Assembly (NCBI RefSeq): GCF_963664965.1
Contig: NZ_OY761823.1
Span: 258,001-322,000, forward strand
Length of the DNA stretch: 64,000 nucleotides
Direction of reading: 5' to 3'
From: an uncultured Pseudodesulfovibrio sp.
GTDB taxonomy: Bacteria > Desulfobacterota > Desulfovibrionia > Desulfovibrionales > Desulfovibrionaceae
This document shows, in pieces, positions 8,850 to 18,600 of the stretch. Within the stretch, counting starts at the first letter, position 1; each line of letters starts with the position of its first letter. Made by a program: the position numbers and the translations under genes. The notes beneath the pieces were generated by a model that was given only the letters and a program-made list of their open reading frames with translations, was not told where the DNA came from and ran no database searches.

Positions 8850-10106
8850 TCACCTGGAGTTGCAGGCTCCGGCCAGAGTCTTCCACCTGCCGCCACTGAA
8901 CTCAAGCAAAATTTCTTGAAGAGTCAATGTTTTACAATTCTTCAGACAGGCAGCATCAAGCCGTCGCTTATAATAGGAGGAAATCTTGAGCCCCGAAGAA
9001 AGCGCTCCACGGACCCAGACATCACGAGTCGGATCAAGCGACCGGATATACGGATATGCCCTGTCCGCAACCACGGACCCGCGGCACGGCGCAGTAATCA
9101 CCGTGGGCCGGTCAAGCCGCAACAGGTCGCTCCTGCCGAGGAACCGCATTTTCCCGTCACCGCACATAAGAGCGCCGCAGTCAGCGTCTCCGTACTGAAA
9201 TACCAGCCCTTCACGCACGCCGGAGAAGCGTCCCGCATCCCGCAGCAAATCCGACGGAACAACCGTGCCCGCAATCCCCTCGAGCGGCTCGGTCTCAATG
9301 CCGTTCAGGCAGCGCATGGGATGGCGGGGAACAAGCTCCTCTTCCAACCTGTCGGTTCGGTGGAAAAAACGCAGCTTGCCGTTCAATCGGGAAATGACGG
9401 CGGCAGCCATGGCCGCGCAGGCCAGCCCGCGAACCGTGTTGGCACGGCACTCGCCCAAACGTGCGGCATCAGCCTCGGCCAACAAGAGCCGCCCACAGAA
9501 AAACGCCAAAGCATCGACCCCGCCGCCGGACAACAGGCGCAGGCCGATGTCCCTGAAAACACGGAAACCCACGTCATCAACCCCACGCCAACGGGAAACG
9601 CCCAAGGAAGACAGCGAATGAAAGATGCTGCCGAACAATCCTTCCATGTTCCGGACAGGAGAGAACCCGTTCAGGGGCAGGGCAGACAAACCGAGCAGCA
9701 GCAGAGCCGCCGAACCGTGGAGCCAACGCTCCTCTTCGTTGATCGGCTCGCCGAATCCGGGCCACTCAAAAACAGGCCCCGGTTCACTCCCGCCGACAGC
9801 CACCCGCCGCCACTCTTGCAGGTCGCCGTTGAACCTGCGGGCCTGTTCCGGCAAAGCCCCCACTCGATCCGGGAACCAGAATTCCGACACGTCCAGTCCG
9901 GCCCCGATCAGGTCAAGTATACCGCCGATCTTTTCTGGACGGGCGCTGCTGCAAACGGCCGCCCGCAACTTGCGTACTTTTCGTTCGCGCAGCAACTCCG
10001 GAAGCCCGCAACCGTGGCCGCCGCCGTCGACCAGATAACTGCCGCGCCGGCTCTTGAGCAGATATGCATCCCCTTCGCGGACCGGAAGTACCCTGAATTG
10101 CGTCAT
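8850..10106 (-). CDS. metallo-beta-lactamase-fold protein without the zinc motif
   Basis: A 418-residue protein whose first 85 residues follow the ComEC-like metallo-beta-lactamase fold: FRVLPVREGDAYLLKSRRG, then SYLVDGGGHGCGL, then VCSSARPEKIGGILDLI. In active relatives that last segment is THxDxDHxGG; here all the metal-binding His and Asp are gone (SSARPEKIGG). The remaining 330 residues match nothing I recognise and contain short hydrophobic parts. It is therefore probably not a hydrolase but a binding or structural relative. It is first in a likely operon with a glycosyltransferase and an HPt protein. Ribosome site weak (GGAA). Confidence 0.6.
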   Translation of the reverse strand: MTQFRVLPVREGDAYLLKSRRGSYLVDGGGHGCGLPELLRERKVRKLRAAVCSSARPEKIGGILDLIGAGLDVSEFWFPDRVGALPEQARRFNGDLQEWRRVAVGGSEPGPVFEWPGFGEPINEEERWLHGSAALLLLGLSALPLNGFSPVRNMEGLFGSIFHSLSSLGVSRWRGVDDVGFRVFRDIGLRLLSGGGVDALAFFCGRLLLAEADAARLGECRANTVRGLACAAMAAAVISRLNGKLRFFHRTDRLEEELVPRHPMRCLNGIETEPLEGIAGTVVPSDLLRDAGRFSGVREGLVFQYGDADCGALMCGDGKMRFLGRSDLLRLDRPTVITAPCRGSVVADRAYPYIRSLDPTRDVWVRGALSSGLKISSYYKRRLDAACLKNCKTLTLQEILLEFSGGRWKTLAGACNSR

Positions 10107-10416
10107 GTTTCCAATTCCAAAAACGTTAAAACGATTTCGGAGTTAGGCCATACTATACTAAACCTGTCAATCTATATTTTATTTCATGTTATATATTCCC
10201 ATATTTTTTCATATTGAATTTCTCAGGGAAAAACAGGTGACTGCAAGAATCAACCTGCCGGATGAAACCGACGTACCCAGAAAAATCACCCACTTTTTCA
10301 GCTTGTTGCAACGCGAAAAAACGCATCTAGTTATCAGAAGCAAAAAAGTTGACATCCCCAAAAACGCTCATTATATGCCACTGACTCAAAAAACGTCACA
10401 GGAGACTTTGTACAGA

Positions 10417-10911
10417 ATGAAGACTTTCATAAACTACACGCTGACGCCGGTTCTCTGCGCGATCATGGTCATTCTGGCCGTGGTTGTCGTGGTCAAGGAC
10501 CAGAAGATCGACGATCTGAAGCATCAGCTTGTACTCGCCGAGCAGACCGCCGAAGCACGCAAGAACATGGTCGAGGAAGCACGCCTGCTCCAGAAAGCCA
10601 TGAGCGCCCCGCCGGTCCGCAAGGTGACCGTCACCGCATACAATCCCACAACCGACCAGTGCGACTCGGACCCGCTCATCGCCGCAAGCATGCGAAAGGT
10701 CCGTACCGGCACCATCGCCGTATCCCGAGACCTCTTTGACCAAGGCTGGGTTTTCGGCCGCAAGGTCCGCATCGAGGGCATCGGCATTTTCGAAATCAAC
10801 GACCTCATGAACAAGCGGTTCACCCAACGAATCGATATCTTCATGTGGGATGAAAACCAGGCACGCCAGTTCGGCAAGAAGAGCATCAAGGCCGCTCTGC
10901 TGGAAATCTAG
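10417..10911 (+). CDS. 3D-domain protein, membrane anchored
   Basis: A 164-residue protein with one N-terminal transmembrane helix (LTPVLCAIMVILAVVVVV), a coiled-coil stretch of about 40 residues, and a C-terminal 3D domain (VTVTAYNPTTDQCDSDP through EINDLMNKRFTQRIDIFM). The 3D fold is a double-psi beta-barrel named for three aspartates, found in MltA-like lytic transglycosylases and YocH-like cell-wall proteins. It likely acts on or binds peptidoglycan from the outer face of the inner membrane. The ATG at 10417 has GGAG upstream; an in-frame extension to 10186 is AT-rich and was not used. Confidence 0.82.
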   Translation: MKTFINYTLTPVLCAIMVILAVVVVVKDQKIDDLKHQLVLAEQTAEARKNMVEEARLLQKAMSAPPVRKVTVTAYNPTTDQCDSDPLIAASMRKVRTGTIAVSRDLFDQGWVFGRKVRIEGIGIFEINDLMNKRFTQRIDIFMWDENQARQFGKKSIKAALLEI

Positions 10912-10936
10912 CCACACCTAGGCATCACATATTAAA

Positions 10937-10966
10937 GGGGCGCGATCTGAGGATCGCGCCCCTTCT
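10937..10966. terminator. strong hairpin between convergent genes
   Basis: An 11-base perfect stem GGGGCGCGATC / GATCGCGCCCC with a 4-base loop. The T run is poor, but the position between two convergent genes fits a shared terminator. Confidence 0.65.
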
Positions 10967-10992
10967 GCGTTCATGATCGGGCCTGCGCCCTG

Positions 10993-11979
10993 CTATTTCC
11001 CATGGCTGTCGAGGTATGCCTTGATACGGTCAGCCGCATTCTTCTGAAGATTCCTGTACCAGAAAGCGTAGTCATACTTATGGTACACGCCTTTCGGGAA
11101 ATGGCCGATATCGAGTTTATCCGGCGGCGTGGTCACCAGTGCCCCAGTCTTCCGGTCAATCTGCGCGCCAACGTAGTGCGGGACTTCCCGTTCAATCTGA
11201 TCGGTCTGTTCATTGAAGAACACCGCACCGAGGTTGAGTTCCTTCCCGGCCGGAGTCTCGTCCGTAGTCCAGTTCAGCGGATTGACGCATGACGCGCCGG
11301 ATACGAGCACGGGTGAGCCGGTAGCTCCGGGAGCTTGTGTGTTGAAGGTAATGACAACGCCCGTGTCATCCGCCTTCTGCGCGATCTTGAGCCACGGATA
11401 CTTTTTCAGGTCATCCGATGTCACCGAATATCCGATGAGATATGCCGCCACAAGGCGCTCACGCAGGGCCGGATCGGCAAACCGCCGACGCAGAAGGTCC
11501 AGCAGGATCACCGACCCCTGACTGTCGCCCGCCAGTATGAAAGGACGGTCCGGATTCAACCGGAGCAGATAGTAGTCGAATGCCCGGTGCACGTCGTCGG
11601 CTCCGATCCTGAAATAGGGATGGTGAAACATGTCCACGTCAGGGTCGAGGCAGGCAAACGAGACCTGCCTGTAAAACGGGGCGAACAGGTTGGCGGAATC
11701 GGAATAGACACCGGCCTGCGCCACAAGCAGGTGCTCCACCCGCCGACGCAAGTCCTTCCGGCTGGTATCCATGTTTTTAGGGGCCTTTTCCGGATAAATG
11801 GTCGGATAGACATAAAACACGTCCACCGGCTTGTCCGCCGTCCCGGGTTTGGCCGCCCAGCTCACATCCGTGGCATAGTCGGGACAGGGAGGAACGTAAT
11901 CGTTCGAGTTTTCGGCATACGCAATTGCGGAAAGACAGAACAGAGCCAGCAAGGCGACAATAAGACGAAGCGACTTCAT
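10993..11979 (-). CDS. secreted DUF3089 alpha/beta-hydrolase-like protein
   Basis: A 328-residue exported protein. The start MKSLRLIVALLALFCLSAIAYA at 11979 gives a standard signal peptide and has GGAG before it. The body is typical of DUF3089: PVDVFYVYPTIY near the start, FHHPYFRIGADDVHRAFDYY in the middle, and the nucleophile elbow GDSQG in FILAGDSQGSVIL, where Ser is the expected catalytic residue. The reaction is unknown; an esterase or lipase-like role in the periplasm is plausible. Confidence 0.85.
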   Translation of the reverse strand: MKSLRLIVALLALFCLSAIAYAENSNDYVPPCPDYATDVSWAAKPGTADKPVDVFYVYPTIYPEKAPKNMDTSRKDLRRRVEHLLVAQAGVYSDSANLFAPFYRQVSFACLDPDVDMFHHPYFRIGADDVHRAFDYYLLRLNPDRPFILAGDSQGSVILLDLLRRRFADPALRERLVAAYLIGYSVTSDDLKKYPWLKIAQKADDTGVVITFNTQAPGATGSPVLVSGASCVNPLNWTTDETPAGKELNLGAVFFNEQTDQIEREVPHYVGAQIDRKTGALVTTPPDKLDIGHFPKGVYHKYDYAFWYRNLQKNAADRIKAYLDSHGK

Positions 11980-12098
11980 GTTTTCTCCAGATGAGCTTGC
12001 TATCAAGGTAGCGTTTCGGCTGCACAGGAAACATCCATAGTAAACAGAAAACATGAAGACATAATCATACGTACTATTCTTTGTCCATCTCCCCTCAC

Positions 12099-12124
12099 AA
12101 AAAAAGACGTCCGAAGACGCCTTT
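12099..12124 (-). terminator. terminator after the nitroreductase gene
   Basis: On the minus strand AAGGCGTC-TTCG-GACGTCTT forms a stem with a stable UUCG loop, followed by T. It lies just past the stop at 12143. Confidence 0.8.
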
Positions 12125-12142
12125 CAACTTCTCAACGACTTG

Positions 12143-12946
12143 TTAATCAAGCCATTTCAGCGCGACCTTTCGGCGGCGCGGGATGCGTTTGTACTTGAAC
12201 TTGGGGTAACCGAGCATGAGCGCGGCGTAGATTCCGTGCCCCTCAGGCAGGCCGAGGCGTTCACGAATGGGGTGATACCCCTCGGCGGCTTCCATGAGAA
12301 ATCCCGCCCAGCAGGCACCGATGCCCCGTGAATGCGCGGCCAGTTCGAGATAGGCGGCGGACAGGGAACAGTCCTCTGCCGGGTTGAACCCGTCTTCAGG
12401 GGCATGGGCAAGAGCGACATGCGGTGCCCCATGCAGGATTTTGTCAAACCCCTTTTCCCAGTTCTTGATGACGCCGGGGAACACATTGTTGATCGCCATG
12501 AATTCCACCGTGAGCTCCGCCAGCCTTCGGGTGGCCTCGGGCGTACGGGTCACGACCCACTGGGCAGGCTGGCCGTTCTTGGCACTGGGCGCAAAGGCGG
12601 CAACGTCGAGCAGTTCCTCGACCACGGACTCGGGGATACATTTCTCCTTATAAGAACGGATGGACCGACGACCACTGAGAAACTGGTCGGCCTGTTCGGG
12701 AGAGATACGCAGATCACGCCCGAAAACGCCGCACTGTTCGGGTGTCAGCTCAGGCGCAACCGGAAGATCGGGCAGGCTCAACGCCCCGGTCGGACAGACC
12801 GCCACGCAGTGTCCGCACGCGATGCACATCTTCTTGGCGGCAAAACGGAGTTTGGGAAATCCTTCCCTGTCCTCCACTATCAGGTCATAAGGGCATTCGG
12901 CCGCACATGCGCCGCAGCGTTTACATTTTTCCTTGTCTGCAAACAT
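12143..12946 (-). CDS. ferredoxin-nitroreductase fusion protein
   Basis: A 267-residue two-part protein. Residues 1-65 are a 2[4Fe-4S] ferredoxin with CKRCGACAAECP and CIACGHCVAVCP. Residues 85-267 are an FMN-binding nitroreductase-family domain (SGRRSIRSYKEK, FAPSAKNGQPAQWVV, RGIGACWAGFL, GYPKFKYKRIPRR). Such fusions are common in anaerobes and let the flavin be reduced by ferredoxin rather than NAD(P)H. The natural substrate is unknown. It is a single-gene transcript with its own terminator. Confidence 0.93.
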   Translation of the reverse strand: MFADKEKCKRCGACAAECPYDLIVEDREGFPKLRFAAKKMCIACGHCVAVCPTGALSLPDLPVAPELTPEQCGVFGRDLRISPEQADQFLSGRRSIRSYKEKCIPESVVEELLDVAAFAPSAKNGQPAQWVVTRTPEATRRLAELTVEFMAINNVFPGVIKNWEKGFDKILHGAPHVALAHAPEDGFNPAEDCSLSAAYLELAAHSRGIGACWAGFLMEAAEGYHPIRERLGLPEGHGIYAALMLGYPKFKYKRIPRRRKVALKWLD

Positions 12947-13083
12947 GTGTTGTCTCCATATGGGATACAGCGGGATAAGAGGAGAGAAAAAAGAAGATTC
13001 GGCCCCGCCAAATGTTCATGCGAAAGTTGCGAACCCCAAATAGAGCCGGGGCTCCGGTTTGTCAATCCGACGCCACCGCCTGC

Positions 13084-13131
13084 ACAAAAAAGCGGCAGGG
13101 AAAGGAACCGTGCGAACCGGAAATACCCTGC
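13084..13131 (-). terminator. possible terminator after the lipoprotein pair
   Basis: On the minus strand an outer GCAGGG/CCCTGC stem with an imperfect inner hairpin is followed by CG and six T, directly after the stop of the 13132-13686 gene. Confidence 0.45.
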
Positions 13132-13686
13132 TCACATCTTCCGACAGACAGTGGGTACGATCTCGCCCATCAACCCGCGCAACGCCTCGGCCATGATCTC
13201 GGACTCGGTGCCGTAACCGGGCAGGACCACATCCTCCACCTCACTGGTGAACTTCTCCTGATGTATGATCGTTCCCCCCTTCTGGAGCATGATGCGGACC
13301 GTCACCTTGCCCCGGTACGTCGTGGCACCGGTCTGGTTCAGGGACACGTCCAGCACCTCCCCTGTCACGAGAGGCGCATCGCCCGGAGCAACCGTGGAAG
13401 TCCGGTATTTCGCGTCACAGCCCGCGGACCGCAACTCATCGAACAAGGCCCAGCCGACCCAGTCCGCAACATCGGAACCGGAGGTAATGACAACTCCGTC
13501 ACGCTTCTTTCCAAGCGCAGTCTCCGAGCGGCTGTCCTCAAACCCGAACACGGTTATTTCACCGGAACAGGGAGCACCGCCAGGACTAAGCGCGTAGGTC
13601 AGGCGAACCGCATTTCCCTTGGTACAGGCAACGGTCAGACACACCAACAGGAACAGGAAAAAACATTTCTTCATATCAAGCGGCAC
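13132..13686 (-). CDS. lipoprotein, possibly YajG-like
   Basis: A 184-residue lipoprotein. The signal peptide MKKCFFLFLLVCLTVAC ends in a lipobox; an in-frame GTG four codons earlier (13686) has AGGA at better spacing and is taken as the start. The body VFGFEDSR, DVADWVGWALFDELRSAG, LVTGEVLDVSL and GKVTVRIMLQKGG resembles the YajG / outer-membrane lipoprotein fold that presents a small beta domain in the periplasm. The upstream lipoprotein gene ends 12 bases away, so the two form an operon. Function unknown. Confidence 0.65.
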   Translation of the reverse strand: MPLDMKKCFFLFLLVCLTVACTKGNAVRLTYALSPGGAPCSGEITVFGFEDSRSETALGKKRDGVVITSGSDVADWVGWALFDELRSAGCDAKYRTSTVAPGDAPLVTGEVLDVSLNQTGATTYRGKVTVRIMLQKGGTIIHQEKFTSEVEDVVLPGYGTESEIMAEALRGLMGEIVPTVCRKM

Positions 13687-13698
13687 GAAACATATCCT

Positions 13699-14160
13699 TT
13701 ATATCTTGTCGCCCTCAGGCGGGGCCGGCTGCGTATCCTTTTCCATCTGCCGGTCAAGCTCCAGCTCCATCTTGTCGAGCAGCTTCTTGGTGATGGCGAG
13801 CAGCCTGTCGAGATTTTCCTTCACAAACGTCTTGGCCTTGGTGTCGATGGCTTCGTCAAGCGCGTCGCCTTCCAGTTCCGGGGAGCTTCCACTCCCGGCC
13901 TCCGGCTTCACGGCAGTTCCACCCTGCCCCGCTTCCAAAAGGGAACGGATGGATTCCAGATTCTTCCGAACGAGCGCCAATTCCTCACGCAGGGCGTCGT
14001 CACGCACCTTTGTCTCGGCCTTGAGTTTTTCGACCCCGGCCTCAAGGGCCGCCAATCGATCCGAAGTGTCGCCGGACGACCCGCCGGACGAACAGCCCGC
14101 CAGCAACATGCACGTCAGCACGGCCACAGCCAGTATGCATTGTATGGTGATCTTTTTCAT
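13699..14160 (-). CDS. coiled-coil lipoprotein
   Basis: A 153-residue lipoprotein starting at the ATG at 14160 behind GAGGGAGAC. Signal MKKITIQCILAVAVLTCMLLAGC, then a Ser/Gly linker, a first coiled coil (about residues 35-80), a Pro/Gly/Glu spacer and a second long helix rich in Lys and Glu. No enzyme motif is visible. It is the first gene of a pair with the lipoprotein downstream. It may form a periplasmic spacer or oligomeric rod. Confidence 0.65.
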   Translation of the reverse strand: MKKITIQCILAVAVLTCMLLAGCSSGGSSGDTSDRLAALEAGVEKLKAETKVRDDALREELALVRKNLESIRSLLEAGQGGTAVKPEAGSGSSPELEGDALDEAIDTKAKTFVKENLDRLLAITKKLLDKMELELDRQMEKDTQPAPPEGDKI

Positions 14161-14309
14161 GTCTCCCTCGTACCACACCCGCTTGCGAACTGACAATCAA
14201 TTCAACTCTTCCCCTGCTCTCATGACCTTGATTTTACGCCAAGAGTCCGTACAATAGCCAAAGCTGTAATTGCACTGCGTGCAGAGATAAAAGGATAATC
14301 GGAACATTC

Positions 14310-14789
14310 ATGAAAATACGAAGCTTTCTGGCGGTACTCCTGCTGCTTGCCGTCCTGACTTCGGCCGCTGCCGCTGCCGACTACGTCACCATTGCCCACC
14401 CAACCAGCTTTCGGGGTCTTCAGTGGGGAACGCCGCTTGAGGACATCCCGGATCTGCTACCCGTCAAGGGCGCGGGCTACAAAGCCACCTATTTCAAAAA
14501 GAATGAGAAGCTGACCTTCGGTGACGCGGAAATCCTGTCCGTGGCCTATTATTTCCGCAAGGACAGACTCTATCGGGTCGGAGTGGCTTTCGAGGGACGG
14601 GCCAACCACTTCCTGCTCAAGGAACGGCTGCTCGGCACATACGGCCCCGGGCGCGGCGTCGGCCACCGATACGGATGGATGTGGCGCGACTTCTCGGTGG
14701 AACTCACCTATGATGACGACAACAAAACCGGTGCCCTCTACTACACTTTCGAAGGCAAGCTCGATCAGGACTCCAGCAAAACGCCATGA
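14310..14789 (+). CDS. secreted protein of unknown function
   Basis: A 159-residue exported protein with signal peptide MKIRSFLAVLLLLAVLTSAAAA. The mature part begins with FRGLQWGTPLEDIPDLLPV and has several beta strands (AEILSVAYYFRKDRLYRVGVAF, GWMWRDFSVELTYDDDN). The opening FxGxxWG-T segment occurs in small periplasmic proteins of delta-proteobacteria but gives no function. Its stop overlaps the start of the GGDEF-like gene by 4 bases, so the two are coupled, which suggests the secreted protein may serve as the sensor partner of that membrane protein. Confidence 0.7.
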   Translation: MKIRSFLAVLLLLAVLTSAAAAADYVTIAHPTSFRGLQWGTPLEDIPDLLPVKGAGYKATYFKKNEKLTFGDAEILSVAYYFRKDRLYRVGVAFEGRANHFLLKERLLGTYGPGRGVGHRYGWMWRDFSVELTYDDDNKTGALYYTFEGKLDQDSSKTP

Positions 14790-15562
14790 CCAGTGACAAC
14801 CGGCCCATGCAGGCGCTCAAGACTCGGTACAAGCTCTTCTACATACTCAGCGTAGTTGCGCTGGCTGTCCTGTTCTGCGCCAATTTCGGCGTCATTTACA
14901 CGCTTATCCTCACCCCGCCGGAAGACCCCGGCCTGACCATGAAATTCGTCTACCTCATCATGGTGGGCGGATTCATCGTCATCGCGGCCCAGAGCCTGCT
15001 TGTCTTCACCCGGTTCATTTCCATGCTCGGACGCGAAAGAAAGGCCATGGAAGAAATGAACAGGCAGCTCGACGAACTTTCCGTCTACGACGACCTGACC
15101 AAGGTCTTCAACCGCTACAAGTTCGAATCCGTCATCACCCGGGAGCTGGAAAACGTCCGCCGCTACTCCAGCCCGCTCTCCGGCATCATGTTCGATATCG
15201 ACGGATTCAAGGCGGTCAACGAAACGCACGGCTACCGCACCGGGGACCGGCTCCTGACCAACCTCGCAGGCTTCATCGACAGCAAGCTCAGAAGCACGGA
15301 TTACGTATTCCGCTGGCGCGGCGGGAAATTCATCATACTCGCCCCGCACACCGACATCGACAAGGCTGCCATGGTAGCTGAGAAACTCCGCAAGATCGTA
15401 GGGCACAAACTTTTCGGCGGAAAGATCCGCATCACCCTGTCGCTGGGAGTGATTCAGGCTGTCGGCGACGATTCCATGGAAACCTTTCTCCACCGCATTC
15501 AGTCCGCCCTGACCGCAGCCAAGAACAAGGGCCGGGACTGCGTGATCGTCACCAGAAATTAA
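14786..15562 (+). CDS. membrane GGDEF-domain protein with a degenerate active site
   Basis: A 258-residue protein with two transmembrane helices (residues 17-40 and 52-75), a short coiled coil and a GGDEF domain (residues 95-255). The metal-binding MFDIDGFKAVNETHG is kept, but the signature reads RGGKF where GGDEF is expected, so cyclase activity is unlikely. The product-binding I-site RxxD (RSTD), placed correctly upstream, is kept. Known proteins with this pattern act as c-di-GMP receptors. It overlaps a small secreted protein gene by 4 bases. Confidence 0.85.
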   Translation: MTSDNRPMQALKTRYKLFYILSVVALAVLFCANFGVIYTLILTPPEDPGLTMKFVYLIMVGGFIVIAAQSLLVFTRFISMLGRERKAMEEMNRQLDELSVYDDLTKVFNRYKFESVITRELENVRRYSSPLSGIMFDIDGFKAVNETHGYRTGDRLLTNLAGFIDSKLRSTDYVFRWRGGKFIILAPHTDIDKAAMVAEKLRKIVGHKLFGGKIRITLSLGVIQAVGDDSMETFLHRIQSALTAAKNKGRDCVIVTRN

Positions 15563-15661
15563 TCATAGTAAATCCCGCATTATAACTGGTAATAATTCTC
15601 CACACGAGCTACCGTAGAGATAGGAAAGACTCTGCGAATCACTTTTGAATGCCGGATTGCC

Positions 15662-18600
15662 ATGAAGACTATACGGGACTTTTTCAAACTCTATATCCCC
15701 ACAGCCCTCGTAGTTGTACTTGTGGCCGCATGGTTCCTGCACGCCCGGAACCAGACACATCTCAATCTCGTACAATTGCAGCAACAGGCTGTCGTGACAC
15801 AGGAAACACTGTTTCTGGAACACGGCATGGCGGACCGTATCCAGGATGCCCGTTTTCTCGCCCGCCTCACGGCCCGTGAGACAGACGGCACGCTTCATGG
15901 ACATATTTCCGGTCTGGAAGCCATCTATGCCGACTTCGCCAGAAGCAGGCAGGCGTATTTCGCCATCCGGTTCCTCGATACCTCCGGCATGGAGCGAATC
16001 CGCATCGACAACACCCCCTCCGGTCCGATCGTCAAGAGCGCAGAGACCATGCAATCCAAGCGGGACCGATACTATTTCACCAAGGCCTTGGAATGCCGAA
16101 AAGACGAAGTCTATATCTCCGAGTTCGACCTTAACCGGGAGCACGGGCATCTGGAACTGCCTCTACGCCCGACCTTGCGGTTCGCAAGCCCGGTATTCGA
16201 GCCGGCCACGGGACGCAAGCTGGGCATTGTGATCCTCAGCTTCGACGGCTCCACCCTTATCGAGAACCTGCGGCTGACATCCTCGCCCGAGGGGTTCTCC
16301 CTCTTCACGAACAGCGACGGCTACTGGATGCTGGCTCCGGGGAAAGGCGAGGAATGGGGCCACCTGATTGAAACGGCAAAACAGCACTCCATGCCCAACC
16401 GCTTCCCCGCAGCATGGGATACTGTCTCGACCGGCGAAAAAGGACAGTTTGTCACGTCATCCGGTCTGTTCACCTTCAGGACTGTCAGCATCCTTCCCGA
16501 CTCTGTTGTTACGGGGTCCCAGTCGCTGACACAACAGACCGGCAGAGAATGGAAAATCCTGACATGGGTGCCCGCCCGGAAATTGACGGCACCGAAATCA
16601 ACCGTCGTCGTCATACTGACGGCCTTCGGGCTCATATTCCTCGGAATAGGCTGCCTGTACCTGACAAAATACAAGGTCCGCCAGACACTGGTTGAGGCCA
16701 AGTTGCGCGAAAACAGGGAACAAATGCTCGCCATCAGCCAGTCTTCGCAGGATGCCATTGTGATGATCGGCAATGACGACCGCATCACCTATTGGAATCC
16801 GGCAGCGGAACGCATGTTCGGATATCTGCCTGATGAAATTTCAGACAAAAAAATCCACGAACTGCTTTCCCCGGCTGATTCAGACGCAGACAGCGATTTT
16901 AACAAATTCACGGCCTCCGGCAGCAACAGCCCCGTTGATCGCCTGCTTGAATTCGAAGCAGTCCGAAAAGACGGCACGCGCTTTCCCGTTGAACTCGCCA
17001 TGTCCACCTTCCAACTGAAAGGGGAGTGGTACGCGGTCGGTTCCATGCGGGACATCACCCGGCGCAAACGATATCACCGGAAGCTCAAACACAGCGAGGA
17101 AACCAGCCGTGCCCTGCTCAACGCGCCCACGGAAAGCGCTATCCTGATCGACATCGACGGTGTGATCGTGGCCGTCAACGAAATCGGCGCACACAGACTG
17201 GGCAGCACCCCTGACGAACTTGTGGGAATGAACTCCTTCGACATTTTCCCGCCCGATCTGGCACAAAATCGCAGAGAAGCCTTCAAGGCGATCATAAAAT
17301 CCGGCAGTCCCGCCTGCATCGAGGATGTCCGAGCCAACCGCCAGTTGCGGTCCAACATCTATCCAGTCAAGGGACCGAACGGCACGGTGGATCAGATCGC
17401 CATTTTCTCCCGTGACGTTACCGAACAAATATTCGCCGAAGACGCCCTCCGACTCTCCGAACAGCGTTTCCGGGATGTCAGCGAGGCCGTCAGCGAATTC
17501 ATATGGGAACTCGACAACGAATGTGCATACTCCTTCATCACGGAAGATGTCTCCGCAGTGCTAGGCTACACGGCAGAAGAACTTCTGGGCAAGACCCCGC
17601 GTTTCCTCATCCACCCCGACAATCTTGAAGAGTTCACGGCATGGCACAGGAATATCTTTGAAAACAAACTCCCGTTCACCCGTCAGGAAGTCCGCAACAT
17701 CACGAAAGACGGCGAGTGCATCTGGCTCCAGACCAGCGGCGTTCCCCACTTCAACGCGCAGGGAGAATTCCTCGGTTATCGCGGCGCAGCCATGAACATT
17801 ACGGACCGCAAGGAAGCCGAGGAAGCGCTCAAGGCAAGTGAAAGGAAGCTTCGTGCGCTGGCCGAATCCGCATACGACGCCATCATCATGTCCAATAGTC
17901 ACGGACAGGTTTCGTTCTGGAACCATGCCGCCGAACAGCTGTTCGGCTATACGGAAAAGGAAGTGATGGGACGGGAAGTTCACGCGCTCATAGCCCCCCC
18001 GGAAGACCGGGCCAAGGCAAAAGATGGACTGAGCCACTTCGCTAGAACCGGTCGCGGTCCGGCGCTGGGCGCGGTTCAGGAGGCGGAAGGCCTTCACAAG
18101 GACGGCACCCGTATCGCCATCGAGCGTTCCGTTTCCGGGTTCAAGCTCGGCGAGGAATGGTTTGCCGTAGCCACCATCCGGGACATCACCAGCCGCAAGG
18201 CCACCGAAGCCAAACTCCGGGAACTCGCCACCACAGACAGTCTCACGGGGCTGCACAACCGCAGGCGTTTTCTGGAACTCTCGGACCGGGAATTCACACG
18301 CAGCACGCGCTATGGACGCCCGCTGGCCATGTTCATGATCGACATCGACCACTTCAAGAACGTCAACGACACCCATGGACACGACGTAGGCGATGAGGTG
18401 CTCCGTTCACTGGCGGAAATCTCCATCATGGCCTTGCGTAAGGCAGATATTGTCGGCCGCCTCGGAGGCGAAGAATTCGGCGTGCTTCTTCCTGAAACAG
18501 AGCTGGAAGCCGCCATTGAAGTCGCGGACAGATTGCGCCTTTCCGTCGAAAGAACAAATATTTCCACCAATGCGGGAGAACTGAACATCACCGTAAGCAT

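Noticed and set aside
8763..10217. Long open frame (484 codons) on the plus strand over the metallo-beta-lactamase-like gene
   Set aside because: It is the antisense shadow of a GC-rich gene; no motif, poor codon pattern, and it crosses two genes.
10186..10416. N-terminal extension of the 3D-domain protein by 77 codons
   Set aside because: AT-rich, unlike the coding DNA, and it would place the membrane helix in mid-protein; the ATG at 10417 has a ribosome site.
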